Source of the DNA: Spisula solida
Lineage: Eukaryota; Mollusca; Bivalvia; Venerida; Mactridae
NCBI GenBank assembly: GCA_947247005.1
Contig: OX365962.1
Span: forward strand, 4,871,201-4,935,200
DNA length: 64,000 bases
Direction of reading: 5' to 3'
The notes beneath the pieces were generated by a model. That model worked only from the letters and a program-made list of their open reading frames with translations, searched no databases and was not told the origin of the DNA. Of the stretch, positions 48,234-59,052 are shown piece by piece. Made by a program: the position numbers and the translations under genes. The first letter of the stretch is position 1. Every line of letters starts with the position of its first letter.

Positions 48234-48430
48234 AGATGTTTGTAAAACATGTATGCCCCCATTGCAGCCAAGTTCATCAACTGTTGATGACCAACCTCCA
48301 TGTAAAGTTTAAAGATCCTAGGGAAAAGCGTTCTTGAGTTATTGAATGGAAACCATTTGGTTTACCAACCAACCAACAGATCGACAGACATGTGCAAAGC
48401 AATATACCCCCTCATGAAAGATGGAAGCAT
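48234..48430. repeat. Dispersed repeat copy 1 (related copy 48998-49262)
   Basis: Shares 'tgtaaaacatg', 'caacctccatgtaaagttt', 'agatcctaggg', 'gttcttgagt', 'gacatgtgcaa' and 'cccctcat' with 48998-49262. Confidence 0.75.
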
Positions 48431-48997
48431 AATAAATACACAACAAGGGATATAACAACAGTATAACAAGAGAACAATTACATGTAATGTGTTACCCTTC
48501 ATATAATGGACATGGTAATAATGGTTATGAGGCAAAAGCACCAATAAGTTAAGGTTGATACATATATAGGTAGTAGACTGGAGAATTGTAAAGCATACAA
48601 CAATTGCCAAGGCCAAAATTTAAATATTGTTTGGTTTTTTTCCCACTACCAACCCACAAAATTGTCCTATCTGAAAATTTTACTAAGAATACTTAAAAAA
48701 TATTTTTGAGAAGAAATTGCAGACGTCATTCAAAAGTTCTTCCTACCTTTTCCTACCATTTTTTCCAACATGACATGGCTGGTTAAGTTGAGTTCTGCCT
48801 TCCGTCTGACATAATATAATTCTTTTGTACGACGGGAAGCAAACAATATTTAATTTTAGGCCAAACTAACATAAACAGGATGCCAAGAAGTAGTGACAAA
48901 TTTGTCAAAAATGCAAAATATATAAATGTATAAGAAAACTTTAGCTGCTTTTCTTACCAACAAATCAATAAACATTTGTAAACAATAATAAACAAAA

Positions 48998-49262
48998 GGA
49001 ATGCTTGTAAAACATGCAGCTCCCCACGGCAGCCGAATAGTCGGAAAAGGTAAAGGTCACAGCATCCTTGACCTTTGACCTACTGACCTCAAATCAATAG
49101 GGGTCATCTACTGTTGCTGGTCAACCTCCATGTAAAGTTTGAAGATCCTAGGGCGAATCGTTCTTGAGTAAGTGAACGGAAACCTTTTGGTCTACTGACA
49201 GACAGACAAACCGACCGACTGACTGACATGTGCAATATATCCCCTCATCAAAGATGGAGGGT
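48998..49262. repeat. Dispersed repeat copy 2
   Basis: See 48234-48430. This copy has an extra 'aaaggtcacagcatccttga' segment and the 'gacagacagacaaaccgacc' tail typical of many bivalve repeats. Confidence 0.75.
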
Positions 49263-49491
49263 ATAATTATGTTACAGTAGCATAAGTATCAAGACAACAA
49301 GAACAGTTTCAGGCATCAAATATTGAACACAAAACTAATGCTTATATAAACATGTTAAACATTAGGTTCAATATCTACGCATGTACATATAAACAACATA
49401 CAACAAATGTAAAATAAAACAAATTTCGAACAATCACAGAAATCAGGAATGTTTGTTTACATGTAAATTATGAAATTTACTAGGTAGAACC

Positions 49492-49915
49492 AGGCTCCTA
49501 TTCCACGAAAAAACTTAAGTTATTGCTCAGCTGAGTCTGCTATTTTAAAAGCTTATTTTGTTGGTTAAATTACTCAAATGTATATATTGTTTCCTCTCAG
49601 TGAGATGTCAATTTAATAGAGCAATGCTTATTAAGTCCACTTTTTGCAGAAAATAGTATTTTAAAGTTATAAACATCTAAATTAAAAACTTAAGTCTGTT
49701 ATAATAAGCTTAAGTACAAGGTTCATTATTGTTCATTACTGTTGAATTACCTTTAGCATTTCTTACAAAAATCACCTACTATATCATTATTTAGCAATAA
49801 ATACAAAGATCCAGGAAGAATCCACATCACAAGACTATAATTGTAGTCATATGATAAATTTTAAATAGCAAACTCAGCTGAGCAATAACAAAGTTTTTTC
49901 ATGGAGCTGGGGCCT
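49492..49915. repeat. MITE with about 57-bp inverted termini
   Basis: The left end includes gttattgctcagctgagtct; the right end includes ctcagctgagcaataacaaa. Outer words aggctcc and ggggcct also pair. Confidence 0.85.
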
Positions 49916-50149
49916 GACCTCTGAGTCGTATATATTATATAGAGTCTATAATTATGCAATTTAATGTTTTACACATTTCAAACTTCATTCTTTGGATTTC
50001 TTACAAGAACATCTTATTAAAATGAATGTAATAAATAACACATATACCGTTAATAAAATATTACTGTAAATAAAGTAAAAGATTCGGGATTACTTAATTA
50101 TAGTACAGAGAATTTGACACGATCCTCGACCTTCTATTAGCATAATGTA

Positions 50150-50395
50150 ACAGCTGATATATTGTCTATATTCATAACCCTGGTTGTATGTTTTCATACG
50201 GGGAGTATCACGAAGACACTCGAGGTGTAATACCAACTTAAATCGAAAGGACAGATATTCCGTCATTTTCTCTGTTCTATTTCTTGTGGAAATTTTTGAA
50301 TTCAACACAAGAACCTTGTAAATTAAATAAATTCGTTCATAAAGGTCAGGATCAGGTCAAATTCCTCATACTATACTAGTCTATCATAACAATGT
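50150..50395 (+). repeat. Dispersed repeat, copy 2 of the 20525 family
   Basis: Shares ordered words with 20525-20725, with about 60 bp more in the middle. Confidence 0.7.
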
Positions 50396-52027
50396 AGAAT
50401 GTGGAAGATCAATAAATGAGTAAGTATCAGTGTAAAACTATAAAATATGCATCTACATAAAGTTGGAATCTATGCCCAATATGACATTCATTTTTGATGA
50501 GGTTATATCAACTACTCTATAATTTTCATAAACCTAGTTAAATAATATAAACAAGAATGAAAATATAAATAGAATCTAAAAGTAGCTAACAATGTTATAC
50601 ATGTATCAAACAGATTTATTCTGGAATTCAATGCAGTTTGGGGTTTCCACACTAATCCAGTGGTACAGATAACTTCTACACACTGCACTGTTATCTGTGA
50701 TGTAGTACAATAAATCTTATACTCTGACACACCCACTGATTCCATTCAAAAAGTGTACATTATTTTCGTAAGCGGACACTTTTGTGGGCTATAAGAAAAC
50801 TGTTTCACTCATAAAATAATTGCCATAAATGGTCAATTAGACGAAAACTGACAAATCTGTAACAGTTAAATAAACGACATAGTAACTGATTGCCTAAAGC
50901 ATAAAACTTGGAGCTAGGAAATTGTATAAACACACAGCATGGATTAATATGCTGCATTACTGTAAAAAACATCAATTTTGTGGTGTTAAATTATATTCAA
51001 TGTCTTGGTTGAATTATATCATAAAATTCAATCCTCACAATTTATCTACACCCAAACAACTATACAACAATGGCTTATTTTTTATAATCCCCAGAGTAAA
51101 ACTTCTCTAAATTGAATGATTTTAAAGTATTATTATCGGTAGCAATTGAAACAGAACTACAAACCATTTGTAAGCTTGGAACATGTATTGTGCAAATTGA
51201 CAATCAATTGCACGAAACCGGAATTATATACTAGTACATCAACCTTTTTTCCATTTTTTTCATGAGAATTGGTGATGCCATTAAGTATCACTTCAATACA
51301 ACACTATATCAATAAATAAATCCATGTGCAAATGTATGTTTAAACTAGAAAATATGTCATTATGTTAAGGATCATATCATAATACAATCAGTTTTTCAAG
51401 TGTAAATTAATTACATTGTCTTAACATTCACAAAACAGTTAACAATCTATTAGAAGCTTTTTATATGAACCTGTTTGAAAATATTTTCATGGATTGTCTA
51501 TTTTTAAATACAAAATAAAAGACAAATAATATGCACAGATATGTACCTTTGTGCATCAAGCCTGTATCATCAGTCACTAGTGTGGAAACCTATAGATGTG
51601 TATTCTTTTATATGGTGGGTGTAATAACATATGGGCACACTTGATGTTTACTCAGTAAATTTTCACATGCTAATAAATGCTCAGCACTGTATGAATGGAC
51701 AGTTAGATAATCCCTAGGATCATTAGGCCAAGCTTATTTTGAACATTAGAATTATATTTTCTAAAATGCAAAACATCTTCTGTTCTTGAATTGTGTATAA
51801 GTCAGATATAGTACTAGTTATTCGTCAAAAGTGTCTTCTTACAAGGGTAATTGTACAGTTTTGTGAGGACAAACAACAAATTATCATCGGCTTCGCCTTG
51901 GACAATTATGTTCTTTGTCCTCAAATTAAAGGAAAGACCCAAATTTTGCGAGTTCGGGATTAAATCTATTCATAAACAAGATGAGCTATAAATAGAATTC
52001 AGCAAGGTATCTATAAATAACAACCAA
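50396..52027. other. Probable Rab27 3' UTR and flank
   Basis: AT-rich, nearly repeat-free sequence downstream of the Rab27 stop. A minus-strand AATAAA lies at 50615-50620 (plus strand tttatt), but the true poly(A) site cannot be set. Confidence 0.4.
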
Positions 52028-52211
52028 TCAGCAGCCACATCCTCCTTCCGAGTTTGCTTCGTCAAGTTCGTATTGATTTCTATTTTTAGATCCAGGAAAT
52101 ATAGACTTGTCTACGCATCGCTCCATTCGTAACATCACCATGTCAAGTAGACATTCTATAGCCTTAGACACGTTTTGTCCGGTAGCAGCGCTGGTTTCAA
52201 AGTATGGTAAG
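52028..52211 (-). CDS. Rab27: Rab27 exon 5: SA motif and prenylated C-terminus
   Basis: Acceptor tcattttcag, stop TGA at 52030-52028. It encodes [20 protein letters not shown], then [16 protein letters not shown] and a variable tail ending EGGCGC. The CXC end is the standard substrate for Rab geranylgeranyl transferase. Confidence 0.96.
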
Positions 52212-55200
52212 CTGAAAATGACAGAAAATATATACAGATTATTAACTCTTTAATCCATGAATCTCAGATAAAGTTCTGATAAAATTTTCCATGAATCTGA
52301 TTCTCAAATAAAGTTCTGATAGTACATAAGTGTTTACAGTCTTGTGACAGCGCTCGTTAACAATGTGGTGCTACTGTAAATCACTTCGTATTTTCTTCTT
52401 TTATTTTTGCTAAAATTCGCAAGGATGTTTACACGTGAAATACTTATTTTCGGAAAAATAGCGAAAAAAAAGTTACGTGAAAATTGAGCGATTTACAGTA
52501 TCTGATGCCTTCTAGACGATCTGCTTAAAGGTCATGGAGGCGTTTGATGCCTCTACAATCAAGTAAATAAGTAATTAAGAATTGCAAGCAATACAGAAGT
52601 CCCCTACCGGTTTTAAGCCATTTTCAATGTTTCTGTTGCCATAGCAACCACAATTTTGGTCGGAATCAAAATATTTGGATGTGCATTATCCCCTTACTGC
52701 CCCCTATCCACATACCAAGTTTCATAAACCTAGCTTGGAAACTCTTTGAGTTATGTCAGGATCCAGATTTTTTGAGGGAATGACAGACAGACAGACGGAC
52801 AGACGGAGGGCAAACCTATAGCCCTCTCCGGTCAAAAACCAGTAGGGGACTAATAAAGGAATCATGTGTGAATTGCTGATTTAAAGCACAAAGAATCCAC
52901 ATATATTTTGGTTGACCGATTTTTCCAAGTTTAATGTAATTTAAAATCTTAATCTCCAACATTATCAAAGCTGCATAGCACATTCACTGGCCACAATAAG
53001 TGACTGACATTCTTGAAGGAGCATAGCATGTTCACTGGTCACAATAAGTCACTGACATTCTTGAAGGAGCATAGCACGTTCACTGGTCACAATAAGTGAC
53101 TGACATTCTTGAAGGAGCATAGCACATTCACTGGTCACAATAAGTGACTGATATTCTTGAAGGGGCATAGCACGTTCACTGGTCACAATAAGTGACTGAC
53201 ATTCTTGAAGGGGCATAGCATGTTCACTGGTCACAATAAGTGACTGACATTCTTGAAGGGGCATAGCATGTTCACTGGTCACAATAAGTGACTGACATTC
53301 TTGAAGGGGCATAGCACGGGCATAGCACGTTCACTGGTCACTATAAGTGACTGACATTCTTGAAGGCGTATAGCACGTTCTTGAAGGCGCATAGCATGGT
53401 AACTGGACACTATAAGTGACTGACATTCTTGAAGTCACATAGCACATTCACTGGTCACAATAAATGACTGACATTCTTAAAGGCGCAAACTGGCCCCCAT
53501 CTCCCAAAGGATCTCAGTTTGTGCTAAATCTCATCTCACATATTGTCATTTATCTTTAAAATAATTTCCATGGGAGGCTAGACTCAAAATTGGCATCACA
53601 AAACAGACACTTTATTCTTATTTTATTACAGTAAAATGTCAAGGTCAGGAATTGAGGATGTATAAAAAATCCAGACTGATTTGAGCAAAATCTCAATTTG
53701 AGCTTTGATTTCTACTTGAGATTCTTTGAGAGATCGGGGCCTGGACACAATAAGTGATGTCATTAAGCATAATTTCATGACATTCTAGATATATTTCAAA
53801 TAGTAGAGGGAAAGTTCTCCAATATATTGATCACTCGACGTCTAACTTATTATTTATGTATTATATCAACAGACTAGCTATTCAACTTGTTCAATAAATG
53901 CAATACTTAAATATTAAACATAACACTCATTTAATATCCTCTAATATCAGGAATATTTTGATATTCAAATTTTTACAACTTTTGTTCTAGTATAGATATT
54001 TTAAAAAATTTGAACAGTTATGTTCAGCTTTTCTTAAGAAAATTCTGTAAAAATATTACATGTATAGTCAGGTCTCAATATAACGACACCTGATATACTG
54101 ACACATTCATTATACTGACGCCATGTTTTGGGGACAAAAGTATTCAAACCCTCTTTGTATCAATTCAGTATACTGACATATTCGTAACAAGAACATTTTT
54201 CTTGGAAACAAAGAGCGTCGTTGTATCAAGACATGAGTCACATGACTAAGTCACATGACTGTACATATACTTTGAAAAATGGACTGCAGTTGCTACCTCT
54301 ATTTAACTTCAGTACATTTCAAAATTTTCAAAGTTTACAAACCCGTGTTTTTCAGCGACTTCTCGAGCTCGTGCTTCACTGATTTGTCGCTGATCTTCAA
54401 GGTCAGTTTTATTTCCACATAATACAATATCAGGGTTCTCACAATATGCGTGTGTCTGTAACTGTGTTAACCAGTTTCTGATATTGAGGAATGATTGCTC
54501 GCTGGTCAAATCAAAGAGTAGAAGAAATCCCATTGCGTCTCGGAAGAAGGCTGTAGTTAAACTTCTAAATCTAAAAGAACAAGAGATGTTTGTTACACAT
54601 GGATCATTTTTCCTCTGATTTTTAAGTGCATTTAGGTCAACAAAGCATCAGTTGTTGATTAAATTTATTCGGGTTTAAAGCCATGTCTCAGCAATGTTTC
54701 AGTTAAAGCCCCATTATCTCTCCCAAAACTTTTTTCCTATCATCCAGTAAATAGACTTAGGAATTATCTTATGGTGTTTTCAACTTTGGGACTCAAATAA
54801 AGTCCTCAAAATGCATTATTCTGCAGATAGGTTACAAAGTTATAGCCTTCAAGGCTTAATGGGGCTTTAAATACAGTGGTCGATTCACCAAACCAGATTG
54901 CCTAGACAGTATCCTAACCAGTACTAACATACCCTATCACAAGGAACCAACAACTTCTCAACACCTGGAGGAAAATCAACATCGAAGTCAAATTTTCATG
55001 AATGGTATGACCTGCTACCGAGAATCGAGCCTGAATTGCTGGTTATATATCCAGTGCACTAAACAATGAAGAAGACATGTTTTGAAGTCTAGATACAGTG
55101 CCACCTCTCCAATGTAGCCCTATATAGAGCAACAACCTCTCCAATGTAGCCCTATGTAGAGCAACAACCTCTCCAATGTAGCCCTATGTAGAGCAACAAC

Positions 55201-58200
55201 CTCTCTATAACAACACCTTTAAATGTTCCCTATGCTGACATTGACTATGAATTTAAAAACATCTGTAGAGTAACCACCTCTGTAAAACGGCCAACAGTTA
55301 CAGCTCCTGAAGGCTGTTGCTCTCCTGAGGTTGTACTGTAACATGACGTTTGTTAACCAAGTATCATTATGTGTTTAGATGTTTGCCCCAAAAAGCTGTA
55401 CATGGGATGTGTACACGGTCTAGCTCATCTCTTATGCTGTAGGGTAAAATTTTTATGGAGTAAAGGCAAGGGGGTATTTTTTGCGTCCGACTGTGACAGA
55501 GCGTGGTCTTATGGCCAATGACCTCCCGTTTCGAGGGTGAGCTGCAACTAAGTTTTGGAAATTGTGGCTCGACCCTTTTACCCAAATATATAAAATGTAC
55601 ATAAATTTGTATATGACAGTAATTGTATAGGAGAGATCACCGTATTCATATGCAAAATGTCCACCGGCAATCTACTGTATTCCTAGAAATGGTTTCGCGC
55701 ATTTAAGTTAGCGACTTTCGCGGGAGGTATCATTTCGCGAAGTTAAATAGCCGCGAAAATGTTCCCTCCAACGAATCCGCGAACGTTTCTAGCTTCTTCA
55801 TACTAAACATGCTAAAATCGCAAAACATTCGACGAAGGATAATTGTACTTGCGCATACATGACGTGGGAACTTCTCTCAATAAATCCATCTTTATAAAAT
55901 CTAAGAACAATTGCGCTAATTTTCTCAATATAAACATCAATTTCGATCCTCTAAGAATCGTGCATATTTTAGCTTGTGTAGACATAAACACTGTTATGAC
56001 GTAGCGTGTAATGTGCTCAATGTAAACAAGCATAGGGGTACATGGGTGGGGTGTTAATGAATCAGTTTACTTTTACATAGAATGTTTGTTTTTGTCATGA
56101 TTAAAGTCAATGAATTCCTGTCATAATTGTAACTATTTACCAGTTTATGTTGATAACACCTAGTGAAAACACTTATGAAATCCTTTGTTATAAAGAGATT
56201 AATTGATCATCATAATTGTTATCAGGTCAGCTAAGGTCACAATCAATTGAATTTGATTTGTGTATACACGGATGGTGATGACAAACAGTCCTATTGAAAT
56301 TGCAAGATGTGTCAAACATACCTTTATGCCGTAGCGACTTTAGTTTCACGGAATTCGCGGGCGTTATGATTCCGTGAAAATTTGTAGCCGCGAATATGCC
56401 GACGGTATGAAAAACGCGAAATATTGTATCCGCGAAAGTATCTAGGAATACAGTATTGGATGAATGAACAATGAAAACCTGCCATTCACCAATAGCTAGC
56501 TGGTGGTATGAATAACTTTGTATACAAACATGATCTCTATATTTTATTTGGATAATAATATGTTTAAACTAAAGGATTTAACAAAGAAGCAAGCAAACCT
56601 TTCCTGTCCAGCTGTATCCCATAACTGTAAATGTATCCTCTGACTTCTACCTAGGGTACCATCGGTTCCAGGTGCTCTGTGCACCTACAATATCAGTCAT
56701 CATAGTAAACTGTGAGCTCTACATAATTATAATGTAGCCAGACAGGTGGCGACAGAAAATGAAGAATGTAATTCGCTAATAATTTGAGGGGTTCGCAACT
56801 CAGATACAGCTGAAAATATGGCATCCAACCTCCCCTTATAGCCATATGCTCACCACCAAACTCATTATTTATACCCATCTTATACTAAACACATGTTGCT
56901 TACAGTCTGTTTGAAGAAATACATCTATTTAACAAAGTCATTAAGAGAAGCTGCCAGTAGACACATTTTTTACCTAAAATAATTGTAAAATTCCCTGATT
57001 TTTGCCCAATTTTCGAATTCCCTGATTTTTCCAATAATTGTGGCTTAGTAGTCAGTCATCCTTTGGTGTGTAAAATGCAGTTTGTTTGTTTATGCCTGAG
57101 TGGACCATTCATTTTTTATTCTTTTAAAGATTGAACTCATTCAAGCTGGTTCGGTTTGAGAAATGTAGTCAGTTGTAAATTCCTGAGTAGACAGCAAAAT
57201 GGCAGACAGCTTGAGAAGACCGCTGGGGCTTGAGAAGACTGCTGGGGCTTGGGAAGACCGCTGGGGCTTGAGAAGACCGATGGGGCTTGAGAAGAGCTCA
57301 GTAAACTCAATACACTATTGATAATTGATTTGGAATGAACATTATACTAAATACAATATAAAGGCTTATATATTGATTTGTAGTTTAAACATATTTTATT
57401 CAAAATTTTACATAAGGCTAAAGCTCTCATTTAGAATTCAAAAATTTACATAAACCTAACTTTCCCATGGGTGCGTACAAAACTCGCTCTATCACTAGCG
57501 CACATTGAGCATTTATTATCCATCAGGCTCATAGCCATGCAGAGGTACTTATTTCAGTAAAAATTGGAAAAATTACCAAAATAAGCATGTTTTTGAAAAA
57601 TTAACACCTCAAATAATATTATACCCTTAGGACGATACTTACCTAAGTTGGTGCTTTATTTATTGTCTCTGAATACAGCCCTACCAATACACTATAAAAC
57701 AAAACTTACCACTCGTTTTTCCCTGAAGTCGATTCCAACTGTTGATATAAATTTACCAGTAAATACATTATCTGTGTATTGATATAGCATGGACGTCTTA
57801 CCAACACCGGAGTCACCTGAGGTAAAATACGGGAAATCAGCTACAATCTATAAAACAACTAATCTGTTTTAACAAGGCCTTATGTCAATGCAGACGCTAA
57901 TGAATTTAAGACAATAACTCATCTTTTTCCAAAATCAGATGAGCTTAAAATTTGTTTCTTTTTTGTCAAAACAAATTTGGGAAAAATCACCCTCCAAATG
58001 GCTGCAGACCCCTTTTCCCAAAGTAGTTTGAGCAGGGGTCCTACTGAGGCATAATGCCCAATCCTGAACACAAGTCTGTTGCAGGTGCTTTAAGTACACA
58101 CACCTACACTAAAACTCAGTTCAAACATGGTTCTAGTGTTAATAGTCTTCTTGCAAAATATCAAATGACCTTAACTTTGTCAAAACTTTGAATTTTTTTA

Positions 58201-58379
58201 TCAAATAACTTTTATTTTCAGCAGAAAAGTTCATTCTTTCTAATCAGCAAATTGAGATTTCCAAACTATTCCAGAATTGTAGGCCCCTGGAATTTTAGGA
58301 CTTAATGCTTACCTAAGGCAAGGAATTTGATGAGGTAGTCGTAATCTGATGAACTTTGTGTGGGGCTAGTGTCTCCCAT
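52028..58379 (-). CDS. Rab27: Rab27 small GTPase (5 coding exons)
   Basis: Minus-strand exons 58379-58313, 57816-57710, 56684-56599, 54570-54343 and 52211-52028 join in phase to 223 codons plus TGA. Human Rab27 proteins are about 220 residues. The protein begins [20 protein letters not shown]. It has the P-loop GDSGVGKTS (23-31), switch I around [11 protein letters not shown] (48-58), WDTAGQER (80-87), NKTD (140-143) and the SA motif in ETSAATG (168-174), and ends Cys-Gly-Cys for double geranylgeranylation. The stretch [15 protein letters not shown] after switch I corresponds to the Rab27-specific insert before WDTAGQE, separating it from Rab3 and Rab8. Rab27 acts on secretory vesicle and lysosome-related organelle membranes, docking them through effectors such as synaptotagmin-like proteins. 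The start at 58379 was chosen by homology; an upstream in-frame exon is possible. Introns carry many MITE-like repeats. Confidence 0.96.
52371..52502. repeat. MITE-like inverted repeat in Rab27 intron 4
   Basis: ctgtaaatcacttcgtattt at the left pairs loosely with gaaaattgagcgatttacag at the right. Same ACTGTAAA group as 1036-1264. Confidence 0.7.
52601..52850. repeat. Element bounded by agtcccctaccggtttt
   Basis: The left end agtcccctaccggttttaa and right end aaaaaccagtaggggact are inverted. The interior carries 'gacagacagacggacagacg' and 'ccaagtttcataaacc'. It lies in Rab27 intron 4. Confidence 0.8.
52972..53486. repeat. 48-bp minisatellite, about 10 copies, in Rab27 intron 4
   Basis: The unit tgttcactggtcacaataag plus tgactgacattcttgaagg and ggcatagca. 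As 48 is 16 codons, a minus-strand ORF with a 16-residue period appears (53049-53312); it is not a gene. Confidence 0.95.
53489..53743. repeat. MITE in Rab27 intron 4
   Basis: tggcccccatctcccaaagg atctca at the left pairs with tgagattctttgagagatcg gggcc at the right. Confidence 0.75.
54343..54570 (-). CDS. Rab27: Rab27 exon 4: switch II to NKTD
   Basis: Acceptor gttcttttag, donor GTTTGT at 54342-54337. It begins [20 protein letters not shown] and includes the NKTDLED base-recognition motif and REVAEKH. A GTAAAC donor 4 bp downstream was rejected because it breaks the phase with the last exon. Confidence 0.96.
54703..54870. repeat. MITE in Rab27 intron 3
   Basis: ttaaagccccatta at the left and taatggggctttaa at the right are perfect inverted ends of a 168-bp element. 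Confidence 0.8.
55090..55207. repeat. 37-bp tandem repeat, 3 copies, Rab27 intron 3
   Basis: acctctccaatgtagcccta plus tgtagagcaaca repeats head to tail. Confidence 0.85.
55670..55805. repeat. MITE pair 'tactgtattcctaga', copy 1 (inverse of 56325-56460)
   Basis: Both have cgcgaa-rich interiors; 'ctactgtattcctagaaa' here pairs with 'tctaggaatacagta' at 56441-56456. Confidence 0.6.
56599..56684 (-). CDS. Rab27: Rab27 exon 3: WDTAGQER
   Basis: Acceptor gatattgtag, donor GTTTGC. It encodes [20 protein letters not shown], then LWDTAGQE plus two bases of Arg. Gln85 of TAGQE, needed for GTP hydrolysis, is intact. Confidence 0.95.
57196..57300. repeat. 20-21-bp tandem repeat, 5 copies, Rab27 intron 2
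   Basis: The unit gcttgagaagaccgctgggg. Confidence 0.9.
57710..57816 (-). CDS. Rab27: Rab27 exon 2: P-loop and switch I
   Basis: Acceptor ttttacctcag, donor GTAAGT. It encodes [20 protein letters not shown], then [16 protein letters not shown]. It carries the phosphate-binding Lys29 and the switch I Thr48. Phase 1 in, 0 out. Confidence 0.96.
58313..58379 (-). CDS. Rab27: Rab27 exon 1 (first certain coding exon)
   Basis: ATG at 58379-58377, donor GTAAGC at 58312. It encodes 22 residues ending [11 protein letters not shown] plus the first base of Gly23. Eight bases (58387-58380) separate a good acceptor (tttcag, 58393-58388) from the ATG, so at least one further 5' exon exists. Confidence 0.93.
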
Positions 58380-58514
58380 CTCTAATACTGAAAGTTTGAA
58401 ACATACAAAACATGTGAGTTTACACACTTAAGTATGACTTTATGACTAAGTATGACTATGTGACTACCGGTAAGTATGACTATGTGACTACCGGTAAGTA
58501 TGACTATCAATATT

Positions 58515-58745
58515 TAGAATATAACCTACAGGTACAATTTTTGCGCCAATGAAAATGCTGATCTGTGCCAGTTATAAATGCTACATTTAATCATTAAACT
58601 TCTGCTCTTAACAGATGAGACGTTATGTTTTGGCACAAATTTCTATCGGCCAATCAAAATGCAGGATGTTATATTCTAAGTTTGAACATATTAAGTAAAT
58701 GTTTAATGATTAGAAAGGACCTATTTCCCCTTTTTAATCAACTAT
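58515..58745. repeat. MITE related to 26881-27145, opposite orientation
   Basis: Shares 'agaatataac', 'ggccaatcaaaatgcag' and 'gaacatattaagtaaat' in inverse; the hairpin is less perfect. It sits just upstream of the exon carrying the Rab27 ATG. Confidence 0.75.
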
Positions 58746-59052
58746 TACTTAATCGTTTGCAGTCAAAAGTTAAATAATAAAACTTTTATAAAAAATTTTA
58801 GCAGTACGGTACCTTGGTGACTACACCACAGTATACAAGTATAACAAAACAAAATGATAACACACTTCCACCACATTAAAAGTTTTTGTACAATAAAATA
58901 TGGTATAATAGTGGACCATATTGAAAATTGGTATTACTGCCTAATATGTAAACCACAATAAATAAAGATGATATAATTACTATAATATTACCAGTATTTC
59001 CATGGACTCATAAAATAAAACATACCCCAAAGAACTGAGGCAAATTTCACCC

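Noticed and set aside
48031..48312. 93-codon ORF
   Set aside because: Spans a tandem duplication and the start of a dispersed repeat; no coding signature.
53049..53312. Minus-strand ORF with 16-residue repeats ([16 protein letters not shown])
   Set aside because: 48-bp minisatellite inside Rab27 intron 4. The 16-codon period is simply 48 divided by 3.
54309..54342. Extension of the Rab27 reading frame past exon 4 ([10 protein letters not shown])
   Set aside because: This is intron read-through. The phase-matched donor at 54342 and the exon at 52211 restore the conserved [10 protein letters not shown].
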